DNA of 64,000 nt, from contig NC_064764.1 in the NCBI RefSeq assembly GCF_011397635.1, forward strand, positions 41,468,955-41,532,954, in the 5' to 3' direction. Shown here piece after piece: positions 20,838-32,300 of the stretch. This DNA comes from Epinephelus fuscoguttatus. Taxonomy: Eukaryota > Chordata > Actinopteri > Perciformes > Serranidae. The translations under genes and the position numbers were made by a program. The notes beneath the pieces were generated by a model. It saw nothing but the letters and a program-made list of their open reading frames with translations, was not told the origin of the DNA and did no database searches. Each line of letters opens with the position of its first letter. Within the stretch, counting starts at the first letter, position 1.

Positions 20838-22480
20838 GTATTCTTCTTCTTCTTCTTCTTCTTCTTCTTCTTCCGAGGAAATCATACTTCCCATGGGTGA
20901 AAACTCACCAAACTTTGCACAAAGGTCCAGTCTCATGCCAGATATCCTCAGCTGTAAACTCAAGCCAGTAGTCCTGATGGTGGCGCTACAGCAAGCGTCT
21001 AAAGTTCGAAACTTTGAAAATTCATAACAAATCAACCATACGTGCTACAACTTCACACCTTTCATCAAACTGTAGCCCCAATACTGAAGAAGCTTTTGTA
21101 CATTTAAACCTATTAAAAATTATCAAGTTCATCACTCTGTTTTTTTTTTCTCAAAAACTGTAAAACTTATTAAACCTATCTCCTCCCACAATTTTTGTTC
21201 AATTGACACCAAACTTGCTACAGAGCATCTTCAGACTGTCCTACACAAACTATGTTTCTCAGATTTTTGATTTATCAAAAATTGAGCCTACAGTGCATCA
21301 AAATGTTTGACTGTAAACAGTACTGTAAACATATACATGCAAATTCTTGCCAAATAAATCTTGTGTCAGACTGAAGCTCCCAGAACCTTCAGTCTGACAT
21401 GGCTTCCATTGAAGGCGATTTACAAGGGGGAGGGAATTTGATTTTTCCCTAACCAATCAGTAGAGATCAACGACTCACCCAGAATCTGACGTCATTAGTA
21501 TCCATGCCTCGGGGGTGCCGAAAACAAGCGAGCATTGCCCGTTTAAAATGTCTCCGTCGTCGTGCACGCCCAGCTGCATCGCTGTTAAATCCAGTTTAGC
21601 AGCTTCCTTAATTTGGTCCTCCATTAACGCGAGTAGTGGCGAAATACCTCGATAGCATCGTTAATGTGGTCTGTAGGATCTGTAGCGGTCGCCATTGTTG
21701 CTATCCTCACCAGTTACCCACCGGCGGACAGCTTGACGTCAGCGTGGTGCTGATTGGCTAATCGCTAGACCCGCCCCCACCCCTGGCGTTCATTGGTCTG
21801 TCCATTGTTTGGACGAGATAAATCGCAAATTCATTGCAGTATGCCAGGCCAGAGATGCAAGCCTACTCAGTTGAGTGGGCGGGGTCTATGGTCTGGAACC
21901 AGGCTAGCAAATTTCAGAATTTTATCTCAAAAACTGTTTTTGACAAATTTTTGACAGCATTTTGAATTTTGCTCTAATGTGAACAATTGGAGTCAATGTA
22001 AAAATGGCAATTTTAAACATCAGTTTTTCACTTATGGAGCAAATCAATCATTGTTAAAACAAATGACCAACATCTCCATGCTGTCTAGATGCAATATGTG
22101 TATTTTCAGATTTTTGTTTCGATAACTGATTTTTTTTTTTTTTTTTTTACAGTGGTTTGAAATCTGCTTTTCCATGCATGGAGGGCTGCTAAACCTGCAC
22201 GTCTGGCTTAGTCAGTTTGTGAAGCTACACATGAATTGGCACTGACTAATTAGCTCAGTGAGATAGAAATTGATTCTTAGTCTCAGAGGTTGTGCGTTCA
22301 AGCCTCAGCTGATGCAAAAGGCAGATTGTGTTGCTAAATTCCTAAATGTCTTCCAATTCTTCTGCTTGTTGCTCAGAATTGCCTAAAAATGCCCGGACCC
22401 GACCCATTGCTGCGCAGCAGCTATAATTCCAATTTATTTTCATAAACCTTAACTATGCAAAGTATTTTCATATCAAGTAT
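20838..22480. repeat. Composite dispersed repeat with (TTC)n edge
   Basis: The left edge is a (TTC)n tract at 20838-20871, followed by ttccgaggaaatcatacttc. The right part near 22385-22430 reads cccggacccgacccattgct and gcgcagcagctataatt, a pairing I recall as a common fish repeat. An unrelated GC-rich block (about 21370-21905), ending tggtctggaaccaggctagc, appears inserted within it. A tRNA-like stretch at about 22245-22315 (tagctcagtgagataga, then gtgcgttcaagcc) lies in the right part. There is no gene. Confidence 0.5.
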
Positions 22481-22559
22481 GGTATTTGGTATTTGGTAAG
22501 AGGAATCTGAGTTAACTGTTGCATCTGTGACGACAATAGCTGCGGCAGAGGCATTATGT

Positions 22560-22876
22560 TTTCGGGTCGTCTGTCTGTACATCTATCTGTCCCATTCTCA
22601 TGACTGCAATATCCTCAGAACACCTCGAGGTAATTTGTTCTCAACAGTGAACTGATTATGACCTCACGCTACATGTTTTTGGCCAAACTGCAAGAATTCA
22701 TACACTAATTACAACAAAACTGCACAGATGTGTCTAACGGGATAAAATGAAGTGATGACATCTTATATCCCAAAGGTCAAAGGTCAGCTTGACTGTGACA
22801 TCATCATATCTCAGGAACAGAAGGGGAGACATTTGGTCAGACACTGAACTGGTGACTCTGATCTTAAAACTGTGCT
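22560..22876. repeat. Dispersed repeat, second copy
   Basis: This is the partner of 3086-3345, sharing the 70-bp core from catatctcaggaacagaagg. It ends exactly where L1-like coding sequence begins. Confidence 0.6.
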
Positions 22877-23547
22877 GATGTGCAAACAGGAAGTGGGCAC
22901 ATTTCTCCATGCTCTATGGGATTGTCCCATGGTACTAGCTTTTTGGAAGGTGGTGCTGAAAGGCCTTGAAGGGTGGCTCAGAGACGACCTCTACTGGAAT
23001 CCCCACAAGTATGTTTGCTGGGGACAGATCTCTCATGCCACCAGGTGTGACTAAAGCAGAGTCGGGATTGATAGTAGCAGGTCTTATTCTAGCTGCCAGG
23101 CTTTTTCTGTGCAACTGGAAGAGCCCACATATAGGCCAGAGTTTACAGAGTGGCTTAAAGTCATGACAGAGACTGCTGCCTTTGAAAACATGATTGCCAG
23201 GGTGAATGAGGTTCCAAATAAAAATAGTCAAATATGGCAAACGTTTATGGCTCATATTAGAGGGGCAACGTCTTAGAAGGGGTACAGGAAGAGGGGCTGG
23301 TGGACAGTATGTGTATATGTTTGTGTTTATGTACATGCCGTGTGTGTGTGTGTGTGTATACATATGTATAAGAATTGTGGGGGTGCTGGGGGGAGGTCTT
23401 TGCAGCTGCCTTTTTAAGTTGTTGTTTTTTTTGGTTTTTATTTTCTTTATTTGTTTTTCTTGCTTGTTCGTTCATTTTGTCTTTTCCTTTTCTTAACTGA
23501 CTGAAAATATGTTAAAACCAATAAAAACTTAAATGACAAAAAAAAGA
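22877..23547 (+). mobile_element. L1-like LINE, 3' fragment of ORF2
   Basis: Codons from about 22875 read CKQEVGTFLHALWDCP and FWKVVLKGLE, the Cys-His-Cys C-terminal motif of L1-type ORF2 proteins. After frameshifts, a second piece near 23149-23275 reads EWLKVMTETAAFENMIARVN and ends in a stop. The 3' UTR closes with aataaaaactt and an A-rich tail near 23545. It is a 5'-truncated, frame-broken copy. Confidence 0.75.
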
Positions 23548-23930
23548 TAGAAACTGTGCTGATTGTATAGACCAGCAACCTGCGGCTCCAGAGCCACATG
23601 TGGCTCTTTGGCCCCTCTGCAGTGGCTCCCTCTGACTTCAAAAAAGTTATATGGAAATTAAGTGTTTTTTAATTTTTTTAAGCTTTTAATTTCAATCACC
23701 GCTGCTGTTGGCTGAAAGTGATTCTTAAATGAACCACAACAGCTGATCTTGAGTCTCCGTAGCTGAGCTAGCGATGAATTCTGAATTCAAAAAAAGGGAA
23801 AAATTGAGAATTTAATGGTGTGTTTACAGGTGTGTTTGCTTCCACCACCGACACTGCAAAGTTAAAAAAACCTAATAATCATGGAGGCCCACTGCAGAGT
23901 GACCACGTTGTGTTAAAACATATTCATAAA
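23548..23930. repeat. Repeat with tggctctttggcccctctgc motif
   Basis: The block from about 23565 (accagcaacctgcggctcca) reappears in part at 24125-24255 (aggctcactgagactaagta ... tggctcc). The SINE at 23931 interrupts it. There is no coding content. Confidence 0.5.
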
Positions 23931-24118
23931 TGGGGCATCAGTGGCTTAGTGGATAGAGCAGGTGCCCCATATACAAGGCTCTTGCCGCAGCGGCCTGGGC
24001 TCGAGTCCAGCCCATGGCCCTTTGCTGCATGTCACTCCCTCTTTCTCGCCCCCTTTCACACTCACCTGTCCTGAGGCTAAAATGCCAAGAAAAATATCTT
24101 TTAAAAAAAACAAAAAAA
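23931..24118 (+). mobile_element. tRNA-derived SINE
   Basis: The head reads ggggcatcagtggcttagtg and gatagagcag (A box), with gggctcgagtcc as the B box at about 23997-24008. The body reads ccctttgctgcatgtcactc and ends in an A-rich tail. It belongs to the same family as 15090-15272. Confidence 0.75.
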
Positions 24119-24717
24119 CCCCATTTTAATAAAGGCTCACTGAGACTAAGTAGGCTGTGCTACCTTCATTATAAGGCTCAAATATGTTTGTGTGGCTCCA
24201 GGCATTTTATTTTTATTTTTGGTTTGGACAAAAATGGCTCCTTTGATAGTTCAGTTTACCTGCCCCTGACCTAGCAGTTCACTCAGCTTATTAACTACCA
24301 CCACACCACTGAACACAAGGACAGACACAAATAAAAAGAAAATAATATGGCGTATGCAAAGCTAGAATAAAAATACAAGTAGAAAATAGAAACTATACAA
24401 GAGCAATTAAAGTTAATGGTTAAAGTGACAGTGGAGGGATAAACAGCAGCAGAGTCAGCGAGGTGAAATGTATATTAGCTTAAGTCAGGATACTCAGTGT
24501 TCGTCTGTGTTAATATAGAAATATAATGAATCTAATAATATAATCTATACTATCTATACTTTTGCCACAGTACCAGCACCTTGACTTCAGCTGTGCACGG
24601 GCATTTTTCTGTTTCTAATAATATAATATATAGGCTAACATGTCTTTTGATATTGCCATGTGTCTAGGTTTGTCTCAGGTTTGAATGTTTCCTCATAAAT
24701 AACTTCCAGTGATTAAG
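24119..24717. other. Intergenic DNA
   Basis: The left part continues the repeat split by the SINE. The rest is AT-rich and unassigned. Confidence 0.35.
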
Positions 24718-25020
24718 GTTAAGGAGGTGCCCTTCAAAATTATTCATAAATATCACCCTGCCAATCACTACATGCAGATATATATATATATAAGGAAGAC
24801 ATCAACACAAAGTGCAACACAAGTGTTTTACACCTGTTCTGGCTTCGTTCTCACGCCAAGAAATTCTGGAAGGATTTTTGCAGATTGATCATGAACCATA
24901 AAGACATTACATTACTGTGGGAAAATGTGGGTTTCCTCAAGTATGGAGCAGGATTAGGGGTAAAAATAATAAACCTCAAATTGGTGTTCTTTCTGAAGGA
25001 TAAACAAAATCAACAAACAA
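24718..25020 (+). mobile_element. L1-like ORF2 remnant
   Basis: With two frame corrections the plus strand encodes VPFKIIHKYHPANHYMQ, then a VLHLFW...KKFWKDF piece and LLWENVGF. These follow the order of the C-terminal part of fish L1 ORF2. Termini are not defined. Confidence 0.6.
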
Positions 25021-25489
25021 TACAGTAGGACACTTGATACCTGCATGTCTTATAATATCTTTGTGCAGTGTGGTTTCCCCCTGGCTCTCTGTTATTGGTG
25101 TGTTTGCATAGTTTAACTGTTTAATGAGTCATTTTACACTCTGTTGTCTGAATGAAGAACGTGAAGAGGACTGAATGACTTTATTTCGAACCAAAATAAA
25201 AACATAAAAACATTAGAACAAACAAACAAGACACAGATTATAGTGTCCAACAGGAAGCAGGTCGAAGTAAAATGTATATGTCCCGTTTATGTTCATACAT
25301 TTCTTTTTTAAACTCATTTATTATTTCAACAAATTTATTTACAACTGATACACGACTATCCCCAGTTTGTTTATCACCCAGTTAGATAAATAAATAATAA
25401 ACATAAAAAATAAATAATATTTTGTGGGTGTTAATTGTTGTTTGGGACAAATAAAGTTTTACTGAATTTAATTATTATTATTATTATTA
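25021..25489. other. Intergenic AT-rich DNA
   Basis: The region includes tttgggacaaataaagtttt near 25440, which looks like another retroposon 3' tail. There is no gene. Confidence 0.35.
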
Positions 25490-27040
25490 TTTTTTTCCCA
25501 ATAAACTTTATTTGTTCAACATCAGCATCATGTACACAAATATCATGTATTGAAACATCAGTAGTAATAAGAAAATAAAGAAACAAGCAGATATACTCCA
25601 GGGGTTACAAACAAAACACAAATATGAAATAAAAATGGTGCACAGAATATTAAAAAAATATACAGTATATTAAAATTATAACAGTATATTAAATTTGGAG
25701 CACAGCTTCAACGTTTTCACAGCTTTTCTATTGCAAGAGGTGGACAGTGTTTTAATGTAGGACTCTGCCTCCTTTTTAAAGGTACCAAAGGAAGGTTTGA
25801 TTTTCAACACCTTATGAATATAAAACTTTGCCAGGAATATGATGAGATTACATAGAAAAAATACATTGTCTAATTCTCTCCTGTAATTTGTAAAGCCAAA
25901 TAATACACCATTCAAACAAAGTACAAAGGCATCATAGATATAGTATGTATAGATATAGCGATGAATGATCTTAAAAGAAATTTCTTTAACTTTGTTAACC
26001 AGTAGATATCTATTAGGAAGAGACCATATCTTTTCCCAGCATAAGTCCTGAACTTGCTTATTCCAGGTTGCAATTACATATGGGACAGAGATACAATCAG
26101 ATTGGAATAAAGTGCAGATTTTTTTGTTATTTTTCAGGATGCTGGTTGAAAACATATTTTCCCTATAGGTGTGTCAACTGGATCAAGCAAAGGCGTCGTA
26201 ATAGAAGGAGGAGAGGTATAACCCTTGTAGAGCATAATAACACCAGATGGAATGGCATCAAAAACCACAGCAAAATCTTTAGGGGTCACAGGGATCTTAT
26301 AATGACAAAGAAATTCTTGGTAACCAAAGATTTTTCCCTCCTTATTGAAAAGTTGATTCATCTGCACAATACCATTCCTGAACAAACTGTCAAAAAATAA
26401 AGATTTGTTTTTGTAACAAACATCCTTATTGTTCCATATAAAATATCTATTAGGAGAAAAATTGTGCTTATAAATAAGGGACCAGGCCAACAGCATTTGC
26501 CTATGGAAATTCGAGAGAGAGACAGGTATCCGATCAACATTATAATTACAGAGTAGAAGAAACTTCAGACCACCCAAATTAGAAAACATATGACGCGAGA
26601 TAATATTCCAAACAGAGGTAGGTTCTTTTAAATAGTGCTTGATCCAATTAATCTTGAATGTGTTGTTAAGTGTATTAAAATCAAGAAAGTTGAGGCCACC
26701 GTTATTATAGTCATTCATTAAGACAGAATTTTTAATATAATGAGTTCTGTTCTTCCAAATAAAGGTATAAAGTAACTGGTCAATCTCTTGGCTCATCTTT
26801 TTATCAACATCTAAGGAAATAGCAGCGTAGGTAAGCCTGGACATGCCTTCTGCCTTAGAGAGTAGTATTCTACCTTTTAATGACAGGTCTCTTTGAAGCC
26901 ATTGATTAAGTTTTTCTTTGGTTCTTTCTAAAATTGGGATAAAATTCAGTTTACATCTGTCTTTCTGTTTTTTTGTTATAACTATCTCCAGATAGGTGAC
27001 TCTTTCCTTAACTGGAATATTACAGACAGAGGATTTAATT
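25490..27040 (-). mobile_element. L1-like LINE, 5'-truncated ORF2
   Basis: On the minus strand two open pieces, about 27030-26134 and 26155-25676, join across a frameshift. They encode the C-terminal half of an L1-type ORF2 protein (VTYLEIVITKK, LKGRILLSKAEGMSRLTYAA, FIWKNRTHYI, GGLNFLDF, then KEISFKIIHRY and LDNVFFLCNLIIFLAKFYIH). The reverse transcriptase core is missing. The 3' end, on the minus strand, is A-rich followed by an (ATA)n tract at about 25470-25497. The N-terminal 100 codons of the longer open frame (27040-27339) are not LINE; they are translated RIF1 promoter DNA. Confidence 0.85.
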
Positions 27041-27059
27041 ATTATTATTATTGTTATAA

Positions 27060-27179
27060 TACTTTTCGGTCGCATCTCTGGCAGCCTGCTGTTTCCCTTA
27101 TAAGGTAAAAGGGGCGAGCCCGGTTGTGACGTAGCGGGGTCAAAGGTAATTTTGTACGTCGGCGTGGTGGTTTGGCGCC
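27060..27179 (+). promoter_or_regulatory. Probable RIF1 promoter with E2F site
   Basis: This CpG-containing, TATA-less stretch precedes a 5' UTR-like exon. TTTGGCGCC at 27171-27179 matches the E2F consensus TTTSSCGC, and gtgacgta at about 27126 is CRE-like. E2F control would fit a replication-timing gene. The transcription start itself is inferred. Confidence 0.5.
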
Positions 27180-27346
27180 AGCAATTTCGCGGGGCAAGAG
27201 GAGCACAAGAGAAGAAGGAAGCTAAAATAGTGACGACAAAGAGCTGGAGACAGACACCAGTAAGCGAACTGGGCTGTGGTGTTGTACTGGTTTGAATGGT
27301 GTGTGTGTGTCGCTGCTGCTTCCTGCGCTTCGTCCTCAACTCCGAG
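27180..27346 (+). other. rif1: Probable RIF1 5' UTR exon 1
   Basis: The sequence lies between the E2F-like site and a strong donor (ccgag|GTGAGC at 27347). It contains no in-frame continuation into the coding exons, so it is called non-coding. The left boundary is approximate. Confidence 0.45.
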
Positions 27347-27358
27347 GTGAGCCGTCAC

Positions 27359-27397
<39 letters not shown>

Positions 27398-27405
27398 GTG
27401 TGTGT
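27359..27405. repeat. (TG)n microsatellite
   Basis: A nearly pure TG tract starts 12 bases after the 5' UTR donor, within RIF1 intron 1. A (CA)n tract occupies about 27809-27830. Confidence 0.9.
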
Positions 27406-27871
27406 CGAAAGTGTAAATATTTGTTCGCTAGCTTTGTTTATTTTGTGACTGGTGTGTGTAAATAACTCGGGCAGGTGCACCGGGAGGTGAGCCGGTGTCA
27501 CCCCGGTGTCACCTCGCTGTCTCCCCGCTGTTAGCGCACTTTTTCGCGCAGGAAACTTTCCCAGCTCCAGACCCGAACACGTTAGCATGCTAGCTAACTT
27601 TAAGCTAGTTACCGTTAGCATGCTGCTGGCTAGTGCTGCCCGACAAGATGCGTTCACTGACTCGGTCCCTGAGTAGTTACACGTGTGAAATCATGCTGTG
27701 GTGATGAAGCTGTGTTGTTTACACCTGGACACACCTGACGGGCCTGCTTTGGTTCCTCTGTGTGTGCGAGAGGAAGCTGCTAACTGGGACTGATGGCCTG
27801 TGTGTCCACACACACACACACACACACACACCCATCAGTAACCTTTGTCTTCATGTGTCTCATGTTTGCAG

Positions 27872-27920
27872 CTCTGGATACAGTGGAGGGTGAAGGCTGC
27901 TCCACATAAATCTCTCTGAG
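27872..27920 (+). other. rif1: Probable RIF1 5' UTR exon 2
   Basis: A 49-base segment bounded by gtttgcag and GTGAGC (27921). It has the splice signals of an internal exon and contains no ATG. Whether it is constitutive is unknown. Confidence 0.4.
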
Positions 27921-28149
27921 GTGAGCTATAGCATGCTGTCTGTCTGTCTGTCTGTCTGCTAAGTCATCGTCTGGGTGGTGTTTATGAGGAGCTGATGTAA
28001 ACCACTGATCAGTCTGAGCAGGCACAATGAGCAAACACAGGCCACACACTTAACTGATGCTGAACAGCAACCTGCTCCAGAGCGGGTTAAGTTAAGAGTA
28101 CCTGATCACAGCCTGTCAACACCGCGACGTCTGTCCAATCAGATCACTG

Positions 28150-29100
28150 AAGAAAAAAGTATCCTTAGTGTTGTCACGGTACCAAAATTGGGACCCACGG
28201 TACGATACTAGTGAAAGTATCATGGTTCTGAGTAGTATCAGGATACCACAGCGAAGCGATGCCTTTTGTCATTTATAAAAAGATAAATCACTTTTCTATA
28301 ATACATCAATGATATTTCAATGGAATAAATTACTTACTGACTTATTCATACTTCAAAAACAGCATCAATCAGTGATTAACATAGGGGGGATCAAAATAAA
28401 ATAAATAAATAAAATAAAAATCAACCAGCCACCCTCCTCCCCTGACAAGTAAAGAACAGTCCCTTCATAAGTAAAGAACAGTCCCTAAAGTGCGGTGAGG
28501 TTTGTGGACCGTTACCTGCCACACACAGAGAAATGTGAATGGCTCGTTTCTCCTCTGACACGTCACATACCTGTGTGCCGCCACGGCTGGGCTGTCCAGG
28601 TACTACTGGGCAGTCGTGACACCAACGAAAGAGGAAATTATTGGACCTGGAGCCGGACTTCTCGGTCACCGGTAAACCGCGTTATCTTGCGGTGGCCATA
28701 GTGCTCCGCCATATTCCTGTCCGTGACCCCCGTTCAACCCACAACTGGCAGGATTCGCCTCGAAGTGTTTTCATTTGGTTTAATGCAGTCGTCTTACATG
28801 CTGATCGCTGCTCCTCTCGTTAATGTTAATCTCTGGGTGATGGCGCCAGTCAGTATTCACAGTATACGTCATCTTCACCTCACAGATGGAATTATTTAGA
28901 CATTAGATTAAATTTGTGAAGATGAATTAGTACAAGTTAACTTCAGCTCGTGCCACACTGACCTCGCAGTTGACTTCCACCTCTTTTGTTATGCCAACAT
29001 CATGTTACAAACAAACATTTACATAATCGATTATCGACATTTATAATACGGCATCGATTCACGATGACCCACTGTACCGTTGAGCGGCAGCCGCCCCAGA
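28150..29100. repeat. Dispersed repeats in RIF1 5' intron
   Basis: The left part has tgtcacggtaccaaaattgg and tcaggataccacagcgaagc motifs of a fish MITE. The right part near 29020-29075 has cataatcgattatcgaca and cgattcacgatgacc. I could not pair termini with confidence. Confidence 0.4.
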
Positions 29101-29303
29101 AGCTGGAATCCGGAAATATTGCCTCTTTTCCTACCACAAAATTACACACAGATTATCAGATGAGTTGGCTCTTTGGTTCTGTGTTTCTTGACTTTGATCG
29201 GACTCGTCCTGCTCTTTCTCCCCTTTGTCCAACATGTCCTCTGTCCTCCCTTCTCCTAACTCCGTTCTGTGTGTCTCTTAAAGCCTTGAGGACGTGAGTA
29301 ATA

Positions 29304-32300
29304 ATGATGGCGACCGCAGAGCCTCCAAGCAGCTCCAGCTTCCTTCCTTTGCTAGAGTCTCTGGAGGACAACGCTGCTGGACAGTCCGAGCAGACAGACG
29401 CCTACCTCACCATCGCAAAGTACGTTAACCGTCCTTGTCTTTGACTGTCCTCTGAACATGTCCGAGTCCCTGTTAGAGTATGAGTCAAAGAGTCAGATAA
29501 TAATTTGCTTTTCCTCTCCAGTCGGCTCAGTGGAGAAGACGGCCGACAGTTTCTCCCTGCAGTTGAAAAGCACTTTTCTCGTCTGGGTAAAGTCATCTTG
29601 GTGAGTTGTTTAGACATCGTTAACACGTGTGACATATTCACATTAAAGCTCTGGATGTCTGTGACACATAACTCTGTTCTCGTCTCCTGTTTTTCATTCC
29701 CAGGCTCACATCACCAGTCCGAACGCAGAGCTGAGCCAAGCTGCCCTGCAAGCTTTAGGATTCTGTGTGTATCATTCTCACGTCGTCTCTGGAGTGCCTG
29801 GTGCGTTCATCTACATATATTTGACATCATTAATTTCAGATGTGATTTTATTGTGTAGGAGCGAGGTTGATTCTGTTTTCATTTGTTTTCCAGAAACGTT
29901 TGCAGCAGAAATCCTCTCAGCACTTTGCTCCCTGGTGGTGAAGTCGACAGATAAGAACACATGCACTAGAGCATTATGGGTCATCTCCAAACAGAACTTT
30001 CCTCCAGAGGTGGTCGGCAAAAAGGTGAGCGTCAGCAGAGGGATCACCCTCCAGTTATCTTAGGGGCAGATTGACCTGGGAGGAAAGTCATTGCATAGTG
30101 AACCCTGGTCATAGGTCAGCCCTGGCACAGAGAGAAAACGGACAACATCAGAGTTCATCAATACTGCAGTCTTTTATAATTTAGCCTCGTGGCTCGTTTA
30201 ATACTGGGTTCTGTACCCATCCCTCGGCAGTGGTGGTGGGTTTTTTAGGGGTGAAAGGTGTCACATTACTGCTGTAGTATGATTCATGTTGCTTCACACT
30301 CCCAGGTGCCGTCTATACTGGGAACACTGGAGAGTGTGTGGAGCAGAGAGGACATCCAGTCTGTGGTGATGGAGCACGAAGCCTTAAACGTTATCATCAG
30401 GTAAAAGAACACTTGGTCATGTTATAAATGTATGATAGATACATGTGGACATTTTTGGCTCTGATGGTTTTTTTGTGACTTTGTGATTACAGGACTGTTC
30501 ACACTGTATGACACTGAATAGTAGAGAAGGACTTTGTGTATGTTGTGACGTCCTTGCTGATGTGCTGACTATGATCTGAGTCGATTGTGATGTTTCCTGG
30601 TATTTTCAGGATGCTGGAGCAGGTCCCGGCCCAGATGGGCGATGGAGCGCTGCGGTGGGCGAAGCTCATCATCCCGTTGGTGGTCCACTCTGCCTCCAAG
30701 GTGCGTCTGCGAGCCGCAGCAGCTATGGAGATGGGCATGCCTCTGCTGCTGGAGAAACAGATGGAGGTGGCTGCTATCATGGAACCAATGATGTCCTCGG
30801 TGAGTATCTGTGTGCGTCAGTAACAGTAGCGATTGTCTTATTTGTATCATCGCTGAATGATAATTGAAGGTGCGATCAACACATTGCAAAAGAAAAAACA
30901 TTTTATTTCCACCCACCATCAGGGTCTGAAATTATCTCCCACCAAGCACCTGATGTGGTAGATTTGCTGTGCGGTGAGGCGGCTGTCCGCCACACCTGCA
31001 GATTTATGTTTGTACCAGAACAGTCATGTAAAAAAAAAAAAACTATACTGAACATCTTTATCGCAGTTTGGTGTCATTTACGGTTGCGCTGCATTGTCAT
31101 GTGTTGGAGATTGATGCTCACACAGGAACTGACCTCATGGTGCGTTCACATGCACCTCATAAACTTGGTAAACTCTACTCACATGGATATAAAGGTTGTT
31201 AAATAGTTTATATTTTTTCTATTTGTTGAAATACGAACATCTGCCGTTACTCTTTTGTTTTTTCACTACACCATTTTTAGTAATTAGATGCAAAAATCAC
31301 AACAATATGGCGGACATTTTAAATAAGCAGATCTTTAAAAACTAGTTTATGTGGCGTTTATGAGTGATTTACGAGAACTTGCCATATTTACCAGTTTTCC
31401 TGTACTTTGAATTTTCTCTTCAGTAAATACACGATTTACGAACAGTTCAGACCTGTTAGAGGATTTGCAGCTAGGTTTGCTGTTGTACAAAATAAAAGTT
31501 TATCACTCATGGATTGCATCAGTGTAGAGATTTTGAGTTTGAAAATGATAAAGGATGCATGAATATTCAGCATGCATGATTTACTCGCACCACCAGTCTT
31601 CTTCTCATTGAACACCTGCGAAGAGTTAAAGGAAACGAGCACTTTAAGTAACTCTGACGATCCTTTGTTTGTCTTCACAGAAACTGATCCCAGAACTGCA
31701 GAAGCTTTTCATGTCCAAGAATGAAACCAACGTCCTGAAGCTCTGGCCTTTATTTGTGAAACTGCTCGGGAAGGTAAAGTGTAAACGTGTGCATGTTCAG
31801 TCTCTGAAATAATAGCAGATGAACGTTTGACTAAAAAACTAATCACTTGTGAATTTGTAGTAAGGCCGACAGAGGCAGTTTTTAAAAAAAAAAAAAAAAA
31901 AAGTCTGTCCCAGTTTCTCAGAGTCAAACATGATGTCTTCAGATGTCTTTATTTATCCGATCAATAGAGCAAAGTCTTACTCCTTCCAGTATGCAGAGAA
32001 GAGAAGAAGAGACTAAAGATCTGTGTTTGAGATGAACTAAAGGTCTGACAGTTCTCAGACAGATATTTTCAGTCACATCAAAGTGATTTAAAAATGTATT
32101 TCCTGCCCAGTTGCTGCACAGAGGAGGCCCCTTCATCAACTCTCTGCTGCATCTGGAGGAACTTGGTTTCCGCAGCTCCTCCCCGACCATCAAGAAGATC
32201 GCCTTCATCGCCTGGAAGAGCCTCATAGATAACTTCGCCCTCAACCCAGGTGAGGCCTCCACTCTCTGCTCCCAGTTTGTTTCCCTCAGACTTTATGTCT

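Noticed and set aside
22245..22315. tRNA gene
   Set aside because: A- and B-box-like motifs are present, but no cloverleaf with paired acceptor stem could be formed; it lies inside a dispersed repeat.
26134..27339. A 401-codon minus-strand frame as a host gene
   Set aside because: Its larger part is L1 ORF2 and its start is translated RIF1 promoter DNA.
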